From NCBI GenBank assembly GCA_017614625.1, contig JAGABK010000017.1, positions 1 to 13,218 on the forward strand: a DNA stretch of 13,218 bases, read 5' to 3'. This stretch comes from Spirochaetales bacterium (GTDB lineage: Bacteria; Spirochaetota; Spirochaetia; Sphaerochaetales; Sphaerochaetaceae). The position numbers were made by a program, and so were the translations under genes. Below, piece by piece: positions 7,441 to 13,218 of the stretch (positions within the stretch are counted from its first letter, which is position 1; the number at the start of each line of letters is the position of its first letter). The notes beneath the pieces are model-generated. The model did not search any database and had not been told where the DNA came from. It worked only from the letters and a program-made list of their open reading frames with translations.

Positions 7441-7641
7441 TCACTCCAAAGGCGGCAGTTGCCTGAAATCCTGTGTTTCCCACATCTCTATCAGTTCATC
7501 TCTGTGGATTGCAATCCACTTGTCTACCAGCGATAAAGCTGTGTTCGGAAGATTCCCGCAGATCTGTCTTCCGGACCTTATGTCGATTTCAGCATCATAC
7601 TCTCCGTAAAGGGCATGGGAATCTCCTGTGATTATAGAATA
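7441..7641 (-). pseudogene. DUF4160 gene remnant, 5' truncated
   Basis: A frame of 66 codons after an in-frame TGA (7642-7644) encodes HALYGEYDAEIDIRSG, then LSLVDKWIAIHRDELIEMWE. This is the DUF4160 pattern (histidine-bearing strand, GEY-A-IDI-G, W-x2-HR-EL-E-W). No ATG, GTG or TTG precedes the homology in this frame, and about 25 N-terminal residues of the family, including the usual PPH-x-H segment, are missing. The only well-placed start (ATG at 7616 after AGGAG) is in another frame and stops after 12 codons (MPFTESMMLKST). The stop abuts the start region of the DUF2442-HTH gene (2 nt gap), keeping the family's usual order. Loss of function is likely but not certain: a sequencing error near 7610-7620 could mimic it. 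Confidence 0.65.
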
Positions 7642-7659
7642 TCACGCCAATGTGATATT
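7631..7659 (-). promoter_or_regulatory. Inverted repeat and -10 box upstream of the DUF4160/DUF2442 pair
   Basis: A perfect inverted repeat AATATCAC (7638-7645), 6-nt spacer, GTGATATT (7652-7659) lies just upstream of a minus-strand TATAAT (7631-7636). AGGAG follows 4 nt later. No good -35 hexamer exists at 16-18 bp. The layout resembles an operator covering a promoter, possibly bound by the DUF2442-HTH protein. It could also be read as the hairpin of a factor-dependent terminator for the deacetylase gene, but no T-run follows. Confidence 0.5.
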
Positions 7660-7696
7660 GTAAAGGCAGAATACACCAATAACCTGGAGTTTCCTA

Positions 7697-8470
7697 TTAC
7701 GACTCCTCCGGCAGGCAGTGCATGTGGGTTATGTCCAGCATCCTGAAGCCTTCGGCGCGGCCCTTGAGGCACCGGATTCCGAAGAAGTACGAGCGGAGCT
7801 TGATGTACATGGGTATGGACTGTGTCTCGGGGCACCCGGCGGGGAACTGGCTGGTGTGCACGTTGAAGATTGCATCCAGCTGCTTGTCCACGTGGCCGCC
7901 TCTGGTGCAGACGAAGCGGTTGGGTTTTGCCGTCATGTAAAGGGCTATGGCGGCGACCTTGGCGGGGGAGGCTCCGAAGCGGGCCATAATCTGTCCGTTG
8001 GATGCGAAATTGGCAATGGTCTTGGACTCGCGGCCCACGTTCAGGTGGTCTATGTGGCACTCGTTCGGAACGTCAGGGTCTACGGAGAAGATTACGTCAG
8101 GCCTGAAGAGGCCGACCTGCACGGCAATGGCGGCGCGCAGGTCCTCGGTCTTGTAGAAGCCGCCGTCGCAGAGGTCGAGGAAATGGACATCGTCCACGCC
8201 CAGGCGTCTGGCGCTCTCTATTGCCTCGTCCCTGCGGATAGGGACAAGCTGTTCGGGCGTCAAGCCGGGCGCGGCGTTCTGAAGACCGTAGCGGCCGTCG
8301 AGGCAGATGAGGAAGGATATCTCCTTCCCGAGAGAGACCAGCTTGGAGACGGTGGCGCCGCAGCCGATCTCGATGTCGTCGGGATGCGGTCCGATGAAGA
8401 GGTATCTTGAGAAATCCTCAATCTTCGGTAGGGGCGCCGCCGCCTTCAGCACGAGTCTCAGCAGGCTCAC
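7697..8470 (-). CDS. PIG-L/LmbE-family N-deacetylase
   Basis: 257 residues from a GTG start that overlaps the symporter stop as GTGA, with AGGAG about 9 nt upstream. The frame stays open upstream inside the symporter gene, so the GTG and the normal family start (motif near residue 25-35) decide the boundary. The zinc motif is IGPHPDDIEIGCG (26-38; His29, Asp31 or Asp32), and the second metal motif is HIDH (139-142). Both are diagnostic of the PIG-L fold, whose members remove N-acetyl groups from GlcNAc-type sugars and related conjugates (for example MshB, BshB, archaeal diacetylchitobiose deacetylase). The protein has no signal peptide, so it acts in the cytoplasm on whatever the partner symporter brings in, or on an internal sugar conjugate. 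Confidence 0.87.
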   Translation of the reverse strand: MSLLRLVLKAAAPLPKIEDFSRYLFIGPHPDDIEIGCGATVSKLVSLGKEISFLICLDGRYGLQNAAPGLTPEQLVPIRRDEAIESARRLGVDDVHFLDLCDGGFYKTEDLRAAIAVQVGLFRPDVIFSVDPDVPNECHIDHLNVGRESKTIANFASNGQIMARFGASPAKVAAIALYMTAKPNRFVCTRGGHVDKQLDAIFNVHTSQFPAGCPETQSIPMYIKLRSYFFGIRCLKGRAEGFRMLDITHMHCLPEES

Positions 8471-9951
8471 TGCACGACTCTCCTTTCCTCGAGCTCCTGA
8501 CAGATCCTGTCGTACTCCTCCTCGGTGAGGATGTACTTCTTCTTGTAGAGGAAGTAGGAGACGAGCATGAATGCAAGAGGCACGACCGTCATGGAGATCA
8601 GCAGGCCGATGGACTGGCTCTTCTGGACGTTCTGCAGGAGGTTCTCGATGAGCGAGGTCTTCTGGATGTCGGTGATGAGCTTCTCGGCCGCCTGGTTCTC
8701 GATGTCCGAGATTCCCTGGGAGATGCTTGTGACCTTGAAGATCATGTATGTGGCGCTGGTCAGTGCGACGCAGATGGCGCTTCCGAGCTTGGTCAGGAAG
8801 GGCCTGAGCGATGAGATGATGGCCTCTGCGCGCTTTCCGTGCTTGTGCTCGTTGTACTCGACGGTGTTGATGATGGAGATCATCATGATCAGGTAGAAGC
8901 CGTACTGGCCGAAGTTCGCCAGCATGTAGCCTACGGTGATGACGTAGAACTTGACCATGGCTCCGGTGGGCAGGAACAGGCCGGCGAGCAGCATGATGGC
9001 GTAACCCGCGAGGGATACTACCTGCAGGTTGATCATGAGGCTCTTTCTGTTGACCTTCTTGGCGAGGGCCGGGTAGAAGATCATGAGGAAGGCCGTGACG
9101 AACATTCCGACCATGGTGAACAGGGAGTAGAGGCCGCCTGCGTAGCCGAACTCGAAGTAGATGTAGATGGAACCGATTCCGCCGACCACAAGGCCGTTTC
9201 CTATCTGCTGGAGGAGGAAGATCAGGGATATCCACATGAGCTGGTCGTTGCCCGTGATAGTCTTTGCGATCATCCTGAGGCTGATGGCGGGAGCCGGCTT
9301 GGCCATGTCGTCGCGGTTCTCACGTACGCCGATGATGGTGAACATGGCGAACAACGGCGAGAGGATGCAGATTATTACCGCCACGATTCCGAACGCAGTG
9401 ACCGCGTTTCCGCCCAGGGCGAGGTTTCCGGTCGTGAGCATGGGGATGAGGACCGATGCCAGTGTGCTTCCGATTCCTGCGAACAGGGTGGCGCGGGCCG
9501 TGAACTTGTTGCGGATGTTTCCGTTGGACGAGAGGGCAGGCACCATTCCCCAGTAGGAGATGTCGTTCATGGTGTACGTGATGCTGTACAGGAAGTAGAT
9601 CACGCCGAAGTAGATGACGAAGTTCCAGCCGGTGATGTTCTTGTTGTTGAACGCGGCGATGACGACTGCGCTGGACGTGATGCATCCGATCAGCAGCCAG
9701 GGCTTGAACTTGCCCCATCTGGTCCTGGTCTTCTCGATGATGTTGCCCATGAGCGGGTCGTTGAGGGCGTCGAAGATCCTGGCAGCGACCATGATTCCGG
9801 TGATGACCGCGAGCTGCGAGTTGTCCGGATGCTTGGTGAAGAGGACGAAGGTGAGAAGGAAATTGGCGAACAGGGCGTAAACCATGTCCCTGCCGACTGT
9901 CCCGAGCGGGTACATCAGCAGATTCTGTTCCAGCTGTTTTCTGTCTGACAT
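8467..9951 (-). CDS. GPH-family (MelB-like) glycoside:cation symporter
   Basis: 494 residues with about twelve hydrophobic segments and a hydrophilic C-terminal tail. The family motif is present: ARIFDALNDPLMGN (57-70), followed by TRTRWGKFKPWLLIG (75-89). Asp61 and Asp65 align with the cation-site aspartates of MelB (Asp55 and Asp59). NDISYWGMVPAL (about 149-160) and the central YNEHKHGKRAE loop (about 368-378) are also typical of the glycoside-pentoside-hexuronide group. The family moves sugars or glycosides inward with Na+ or H+. The ATG has AGGAG 6 nt upstream. The following gene, a PIG-L deacetylase, overlaps it by 4 nt, so an N-acetylated saccharide is a reasonable substrate (inference). 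A region of about 70 residues near 410-450 lengthens the loop before the last helix. Confidence 0.92.
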   Translation of the reverse strand: MSDRKQLEQNLLMYPLGTVGRDMVYALFANFLLTFVLFTKHPDNSQLAVITGIMVAARIFDALNDPLMGNIIEKTRTRWGKFKPWLLIGCITSSAVVIAAFNNKNITGWNFVIYFGVIYFLYSITYTMNDISYWGMVPALSSNGNIRNKFTARATLFAGIGSTLASVLIPMLTTGNLALGGNAVTAFGIVAVIICILSPLFAMFTIIGVRENRDDMAKPAPAISLRMIAKTITGNDQLMWISLIFLLQQIGNGLVVGGIGSIYIYFEFGYAGGLYSLFTMVGMFVTAFLMIFYPALAKKVNRKSLMINLQVVSLAGYAIMLLAGLFLPTGAMVKFYVITVGYMLANFGQYGFYLIMMISIINTVEYNEHKHGKRAEAIISSLRPFLTKLGSAICVALTSATYMIFKVTSISQGISDIENQAAEKLITDIQKTSLIENLLQNVQKSQSIGLLISMTVVPLAFMLVSYFLYKKKYILTEEEYDRICQELEERRVVQ

Positions 9952-9991
9952 GTATGTCTCCTGAATGGTGTTATGTGTTGAACCTGTTTAG

Positions 9992-10014
9992 TTTACACGA
10001 AGCGCCCGTGTAAA
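9992..10014. promoter_or_regulatory. Inverted-repeat operator candidate upstream of the symporter
   Basis: A perfect inverted repeat TTTACACG, 7-nt spacer, CGTGTAAA sits 41 bp upstream of the symporter ATG. On the minus strand a TAAAAT hexamer (10020-10025) lies just upstream, so the repeat would cover the transcription start. No clear -35 is seen. The symmetry suggests a dimeric sugar-responsive repressor, but no such regulator is encoded in the window. Confidence 0.6.
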
Positions 10015-10053
10015 TCCATATTTTAGTGACCTGAAAAACGATATATCCGGAGA

Positions 10054-12177
10054 TTATTCCCGGGTGACGATCGTGAGGCAGTTGCGACAGACGGCCTTGT
10101 AGTGTTTTCCGTTCTGCGTCAGGCGGAAGGTGTTGTCCCGCGAGCATCCCCTGCAGGGAAGGCCCAGGCCGTTGTGCTTCATGCAGACGCGGCTTATGAA
10201 GAGCGGCGGGGTGTAGTCGTCGCCCGTGTAGGTGAAGGGAGTGTTCCTGTCCAGCTCGTATGAACCTATGAGGTTCGGAAGCTCGGCCTTAAGGCTTTCG
10301 AAGGCCTCTCTGTTGCCGGTGTACAGGAAAACATCGGCGAATACCTTGATCCGGGGCATCGTTTTGGCCCAGAAGACCTGGGCTATGTTGTTCAGGCCGA
10401 ACACCGTCTCCGGGTTTTCCGCGGCAATTGCGTTCAGCTTCTGAAGGTATTCCTCTTCTTTGAACATGACTGGAGAAAGCGGCAGGTATGTGGTCCCTTC
10501 CACCTGCACCGGCTTGTCCCAGAGGCCCAGTTCAGTCCTTGGAGGAAGGGGCTTGCCTGCGATACCTGTGTTGCCTGCAATACCTGTGTTGCCTGCAATA
10601 CCTGCATTGCCTGCATTACCTGCAATATTGCCCAAGAATTCTTCCGAGAAGTCCGCGTCCAGCTTTCCGTAGAAGTCCCTGCGGATCTGCTTCAGGGCGG
10701 ACATGGGGATGAACGGGTTGTCCTTTCCGCTGTTGTTTCCGACCGAAAGGCCGCCGCAGGTGAAGAGGCTTTTGTCGGAGGCATAGAAGACCTTTTCCAG
10801 TATCTGCTTTATGTCCGAATCCGTGCGGGCCTGCTCGACCTGCGCAGGGAAGAATGTCCCGTTGACCGAGATGCCGTCGGGAAGGATCTCCACCGAAATG
10901 TCCACCGGCTTCTTGTAGAGCGGGATGTTCTCGTTGAGCACGGCCGTGTTCAGGTTGTGGCGCGAGACGCAGTACACCGGGGTTCCGAAGCCCGGTTTCT
11001 TCGAGAATTCGCTTACGGGGAAGTTTATCGTGGCAGTATCGCCTGCGGAGATGAAGGACTTGCCTCCGTCTATGTGCGAAAGGGAGAAGGATGCGCTCTC
11101 ATTTCCCGAGACGACGCGAAGGCCGTCCCTTATGGCCACCGGTCCGGTGAACCTGACCACCGCCTTGGAGGCCAGGACCCTGTCTATTGTTCCCACCTGT
11201 ATGCCGCGGTGGCCGGGGTCGGAGGCGCAGACCATCGGTTCGCAGTTCGTGCAGCCTTTGGTTCCCGTGCTGAAGAAATAATCGGTGGTCTCGCGGGAGA
11301 AGGAGACCTGCATGGCCTCCTTCGCCCATCTGACTTCCTGTTCCTTTTCCGTGTGTCCGTCCAGAAGAAGCCTGTAGTAGCGGGCGCACCAGTAGGCGTA
11401 GTCGGGGCCCTTCATGCGGCCCTCTATCTTCAGCGAGTCGATTCCCGCCTTCGCGTAGTCCGTGACCTTGTCTCCGAGGCAGAGGTCCTTCATGCTGAAG
11501 AGCCAGCTGTCCGTTCCGGTGTCGTCGCAGTGGAACCAGGTGCGGCAGATCTGGGCGCAGGAGCCGCGGTTGGCGCTACGCGAGGCCTGCATGTCATGTC
11601 CGTCGCCGGTGATGAACTGGCTTGCCATGCAAAGTCCGGAGAATCCGTAGCAAAGCGCTCCGTGGATGAAGACCTTGAGCTCGACGTCAGGACATGCCTT
11701 CCTGATTGCGACAATCTCGTCGAACGAAAGCTCGCGGGAAAGAACGACCCGTGAGAAGCCGAGGCCCTGCAGCTCCTTTACGCCATCGGCCGTGTGGACT
11801 GCAAGCTGGGTGGAGCCGTGGAGAGGGAGGCCCGGGAAGCGTTCGCGCATGACCTTCGCGATGCCCAGGTCCTGGACGATGACCCCGTCGGGCTGCAGGT
11901 AGTCCAGCTGTTTCAGGAGGCGGATGACATCGGGCATCTCGCCGTCGGTGACTATGGTGTTGAGCGTGACGTAGAACTTCTTCCCGTTGTCGCGGCAGTA
12001 GGCCTTGACCTTGCGCACGTCCTCGAAGGAGAAGTTCACCGCTCCCTTGCGGGCGGAGAAGCTCTTGAGGCCGAAATAGACGGCGTCGGCTCCGCCGCGG
12101 AAGGCGTAGAGCGCGCATTGGAGCGAGCCTGCGGGCAGGGCCAGTTCGCAATGCCTGGAGGAGCCTGGGTTTTCCAT
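10054..12177 (-). CDS. U32 family protein (peptidase U32/ RlhA-UbiU-like), long form
   Basis: 707 residues. The N-terminal barrel starts ELALPAGSLQCALYAFRGGA and carries the U32 signature KVFIHGALCYGFSGLCMAS (168-186). Cys176, Cys183, Cys207 and Cys233 are spaced like the [4Fe-4S] ligands of UbiU-type U32 proteins; Cys211 and a CTNC pair (309-312) are also present. A middle beta-rich domain spans about 320-390. A Gly/Ala/Ile/Asn tandem repeat (516-542) separates it from a C-terminal region. The end has C665, C675-x2-C678 and C697-x2-C700, a zinc-ribbon-like set. Many U32 proteins are Fe-S enzymes acting in RNA or ubiquinone hydroxylation rather than proteases; which reaction applies here is unknown. 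The ATG lies 4 nt after the DtxR-type stop with no strong ribosome site, so translation probably depends on the upstream gene. Confidence 0.88.
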   Translation of the reverse strand: MENPGSSRHCELALPAGSLQCALYAFRGGADAVYFGLKSFSARKGAVNFSFEDVRKVKAYCRDNGKKFYVTLNTIVTDGEMPDVIRLLKQLDYLQPDGVIVQDLGIAKVMRERFPGLPLHGSTQLAVHTADGVKELQGLGFSRVVLSRELSFDEIVAIRKACPDVELKVFIHGALCYGFSGLCMASQFITGDGHDMQASRSANRGSCAQICRTWFHCDDTGTDSWLFSMKDLCLGDKVTDYAKAGIDSLKIEGRMKGPDYAYWCARYYRLLLDGHTEKEQEVRWAKEAMQVSFSRETTDYFFSTGTKGCTNCEPMVCASDPGHRGIQVGTIDRVLASKAVVRFTGPVAIRDGLRVVSGNESASFSLSHIDGGKSFISAGDTATINFPVSEFSKKPGFGTPVYCVSRHNLNTAVLNENIPLYKKPVDISVEILPDGISVNGTFFPAQVEQARTDSDIKQILEKVFYASDKSLFTCGGLSVGNNSGKDNPFIPMSALKQIRRDFYGKLDADFSEEFLGNIAGNAGNAGIAGNTGIAGNTGIAGKPLPPRTELGLWDKPVQVEGTTYLPLSPVMFKEEEYLQKLNAIAAENPETVFGLNNIAQVFWAKTMPRIKVFADVFLYTGNREAFESLKAELPNLIGSYELDRNTPFTYTGDDYTPPLFISRVCMKHNGLGLPCRGCSRDNTFRLTQNGKHYKAVCRNCLTIVTRE
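10555..10629 (-). repeat. 18-bp in-frame tandem repeat inside the U32 gene
   Basis: Three full units of 18 bp (plus strand GCCTGCAATACCTGTGTT and close variants at 10555-10572, 10573-10590, 10591-10608) are followed by partial units of 9 and about 12 bp. They encode repeats of G-I/A-A-G-N-T/A. Units two and three differ at two bases and units one and two at one. The unit is a multiple of three, so copy-number change would keep the frame. Confidence 0.9.
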
Positions 12178-12181
12178 GTGT

Positions 12182-12547
12182 TCAGCTTCTTACGTTGAGC
12201 GCGCTGATGGCGTTGAACGTCTCGGGGCTCAGGTCGTGCTCGACCTTGCAGGCGTCCTCGCGCGCGGTCTCGGCGGGGACTCCGAGTTTGATGAAGAAAT
12301 CGGTGAGGACCTTGTGCCTGTTGTAGATGTTCTCGGCGATCGCCATGCCGGAGTCGGTGAGGGTGATAAGTCCGTTCTCGTCCATGGTGATGTAGCCGTT
12401 CTCGCGAAGGCGCTTGGTGGAGTAGGTCACGCTGGGTTTGGTGACACCCAGGAGCTGTGCGATGTCGATGGAACGGATGTAGCCGTTCTTTTCCTTGAGC
12501 ATGAGCATGGCTTCGAGATAATCTTCGGCGGCCTTCTGGATCTTCAT
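12182..12547 (-). CDS. DtxR/MntR-type metal-dependent transcriptional regulator
   Basis: 121 residues, a short member without an SH3-like C-terminal domain. The winged helix-turn-helix spans about 22-62 (VRS-type SIDIAQLLGVTKPSVTYSTK), and the dimer and metal domain follows. Candidate ligands are Asp9 and Glu12 (AEDYLEA), His78 (NRHKV), Cys100, Glu103 and His104 (EDACKVEH). These align with MntR positions 8, 11, 77, 99, 102 and 103, with Cys in place of Glu at the fourth, as in DtxR/IdeR. It would sense Mn2+ or Fe2+ and repress metal-uptake genes elsewhere. A GGGGGA stretch lies about 8 nt before the ATG. The U32 gene follows after 4 nt in the same transcript. Confidence 0.92.
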   Translation of the reverse strand: MKIQKAAEDYLEAMLMLKEKNGYIRSIDIAQLLGVTKPSVTYSTKRLRENGYITMDENGLITLTDSGMAIAENIYNRHKVLTDFFIKLGVPAETAREDACKVEHDLSPETFNAISALNVRS

Positions 12548-12566
12548 GGACTTTCCCCCGCTGTCT

Positions 12567-12582
12567 GTAAATTATCATACCC
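12567..12582 (-). promoter_or_regulatory. Possible -10 region for the DtxR-U32 operon
   Basis: The minus strand carries GTATGATAATTTAC about 20-30 bp before the DtxR-type ATG. GATAAT or TATGAT could serve as the -10. I see no convincing -35 at the right distance, so this is a weak call. The intergenic space to the divergent deaminase gene is only 107 bp. Confidence 0.35.
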
Positions 12583-12625
12583 CAAATCAATCCACAAGAA
12601 GATTTGCAAAAGCGGGGCCGTTTCG

Positions 12626-12634
12626 TGCTATACT
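12626..12634 (+). promoter_or_regulatory. Extended -10 promoter of the dCMP deaminase gene
   Basis: TGCTATACT matches an extended -10 element (TGN plus a 5/6 TATAAT). A TTGCAA at 12604-12609 is 19 bp upstream, longer than ideal. Transcription would start near 12641, leaving a leader of about 14 nt that contains GGAG at 12644-12647. This argues against the longer TTG-started frame beginning at 12604. Confidence 0.6.
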
Positions 12635-12654
12635 GTGAACTCTGGAGAACCACT

Positions 12655-13134
12655 ATGGGCAAGAGAACGGATTACATTTCCTGGGACGAGTACTTCATGA
12701 GCGTCGCGGTCCTTTCCTCGATGAGGAGCAAGGACCCCAACACGCAGGTCGGAGCCTGCGTCGTCAACGAGGACAAGAAGATCATGGGAACCGGATACAA
12801 CGGCTTCCCCATCGGATGCAGCGACGACGTCCTTCCCTGGGCCCGCACCGGAGCCCCTCTTGAGACCAAGTATCCGTTCGTCTGCCACGCCGAGCTCAAC
12901 GCCATCCTTAACAGCATCTCGCGCGACCTTCGCGGCTGCACGGTCTACGTTGTCATGTTCCCGTGCAACGAGTGCGCAAAGGCGATCATCCAGAGCGGCA
13001 TCCGCGAGGTCGTCTACCGCGACAACAAGTATCCCGATTCCGACAGCGTGAAGGCTTCCACCATCATGTTGCAGCAGGCCGGCGTGAAGCTGAGGCAGAT
13101 GGAGCTGGGAAAGACTCTGGAGATACACATTTGA
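12655..13134 (+). CDS. dCMP deaminase (ComEB-type cytidine/deoxycytidylate deaminase)
   Basis: 159 residues, normal for the family. The start is set by GGAG at 12644-12647, 7 nt before the ATG. The family opening RTDYISWDEYFMSVAVLSS and RSKDPNTQVGACVVN (24-38) are characteristic. The zinc site is complete: His78-Ala-Glu80 and Pro103-Cys104-x2-Cys107. The enzyme converts dCMP to dUMP in the cytoplasm, feeding thymidylate synthesis. A probable RNase D gene follows with a 4-nt overlap, so the two are likely co-transcribed. The frame could open earlier at a TTG (12604), but that would place the promoter inside the gene. Confidence 0.95.
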   Translation: MGKRTDYISWDEYFMSVAVLSSMRSKDPNTQVGACVVNEDKKIMGTGYNGFPIGCSDDVLPWARTGAPLETKYPFVCHAELNAILNSISRDLRGCTVYVVMFPCNECAKAIIQSGIREVVYRDNKYPDSDSVKASTIMLQQAGVKLRQMELGKTLEIHI

Positions 13135-13218
13135 GTCTCAAGACCCCATTCGAACTCATCGACTCCGCCAAGGCGCTGGACGCCCTTGTCTCCTCATGGA
13201 ACAGCGCGGGTGTCCGCA
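13131..13218 (+). CDS. Probable RNase D (3'-5' exonuclease), 5' part only
   Basis: A TTG start overlaps the deaminase stop as TTGA, with GGAG at 13119-13122, 8 nt upstream. The 29 visible codons read FELIDSAKALDALVSSWNSA, which resembles the short strand-helix that opens RNase D proteins before the DEDD catalytic motif. The catalytic DTE would lie just beyond the window edge, so the identification rests on a short, weakly specific stretch. Other 3'-5' exonuclease-domain proteins start the same way. Confidence 0.5.
   Translation, partial: MSLKTPFELIDSAKALDALVSSWNSAGVR

Noticed and set aside
7439..7483. GTG-started extension of the DUF2442-HTH protein
   Set aside because: The added 15 residues overlap the DUF4160 frame and are not DUF2442-like. 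The ATG at 7438 has its own GGAG.
7697..9235. A single 512-codon minus-strand frame ending in the PIG-L protein, suggesting a fusion protein
   Set aside because: The first half is an Arg/His/Pro-rich out-of-frame reading of the symporter gene. The PIG-L homology starts only after the GTGA overlap at 8470.
8839..9948. A 369-codon plus-strand frame opposite the symporter
   Set aside because: The composition (very rich in Asp, Glu, His, Val) is that of an antisense shadow of a membrane protein gene.
10027..10053. Possible terminator after the U32 gene (CCGG pairs and the palindrome GATATATC before TTTTT)
   Set aside because: The stems are only 4 bp, or have no loop, so it is not a convincing intrinsic terminator.
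10555..10629. CRISPR-like array
   Set aside because: The units are contiguous with no spacers, keep an open frame, and are simply a coding tandem repeat.
12604..12654. TTG-started N-terminal extension of the dCMP deaminase
   Set aside because: The added residues do not resemble the family, and the extended -10 promoter and GGAG lie inside this stretch.

Overview
The window is bacterial. Its clearest promoter is a near-consensus sigma-70 site (TTGACA, 17 bp, TAATAT), an extended -10 site lies before the deaminase gene, Shine-Dalgarno sequences are common, and one protein has a lipoprotein signal. The coding sequence looks fairly GC-rich, with many AGG/AGA arginine codons. The content (BspA-type leucine-rich repeats on an SGNH hydrolase, a lipoprotein with a relaxed lipobox, a GPH sugar symporter, a long U32 protein, a DtxR-like regulator) suits an anaerobic, probably gut-associated bacterium. 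A spirochaete of the Sphaerochaetales or a Clostridia relative would fit, but no marker in the window settles it.

Layout, left to right. (1) Positions 3-4737, plus strand: three genes in one direction with gaps of 19-24 nt. They are the 3' part of an LRR/SGNH (DUF4886-like) hydrolase, a lipoprotein with a tandemly duplicated binding-protein-like domain, and a 768-residue membrane protein carrying an alpha/beta-hydrolase domain. A bidirectional terminator at 4768-4800 follows. (2) Positions 4834-6879, minus strand: an operon of TetR regulator, ABC ATPase and ABC-2 permease with overlapping reading frames. A sigma-70 promoter with a palindromic operator lies directly at the TetR start codon. 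(3) Positions 6920-7641, minus strand: a DUF2442-HTH protein preceded by a DUF4160 gene that has no usable start (remnant), with a perfect inverted repeat upstream. (4) Positions 7697-9951, minus strand: a GPH-family sugar:cation symporter and a PIG-L/LmbE deacetylase coupled by a GTGA overlap, with an inverted-repeat operator candidate upstream. (5) Positions 10054-12547, minus strand: a DtxR/MntR-type metal regulator followed 4 nt later by a U32 family protein with candidate iron-sulfur cysteines, an in-frame 18-bp tandem repeat and a C-terminal zinc-ribbon-like segment. (6) Positions 12655-13218, plus strand: dCMP deaminase, then the start of a probable RNase D gene that runs off the window.

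How the parts work together (inference): the first cluster looks like a cell-envelope hydrolase and binding set. The TetR-ABC operon is a self-repressed exporter. The symporter and deacetylase plausibly import and deacetylate an N-acetylated glycoside. The DtxR-U32 pair links metal sensing to a probable Fe-S protein. I see no phage, CRISPR, transposase, rRNA or tRNA in the window. The strongest candidates for something undescribed are the double-domain lipoprotein with its two hydrolase neighbours, and the DUF4160/DUF2442-HTH pair.
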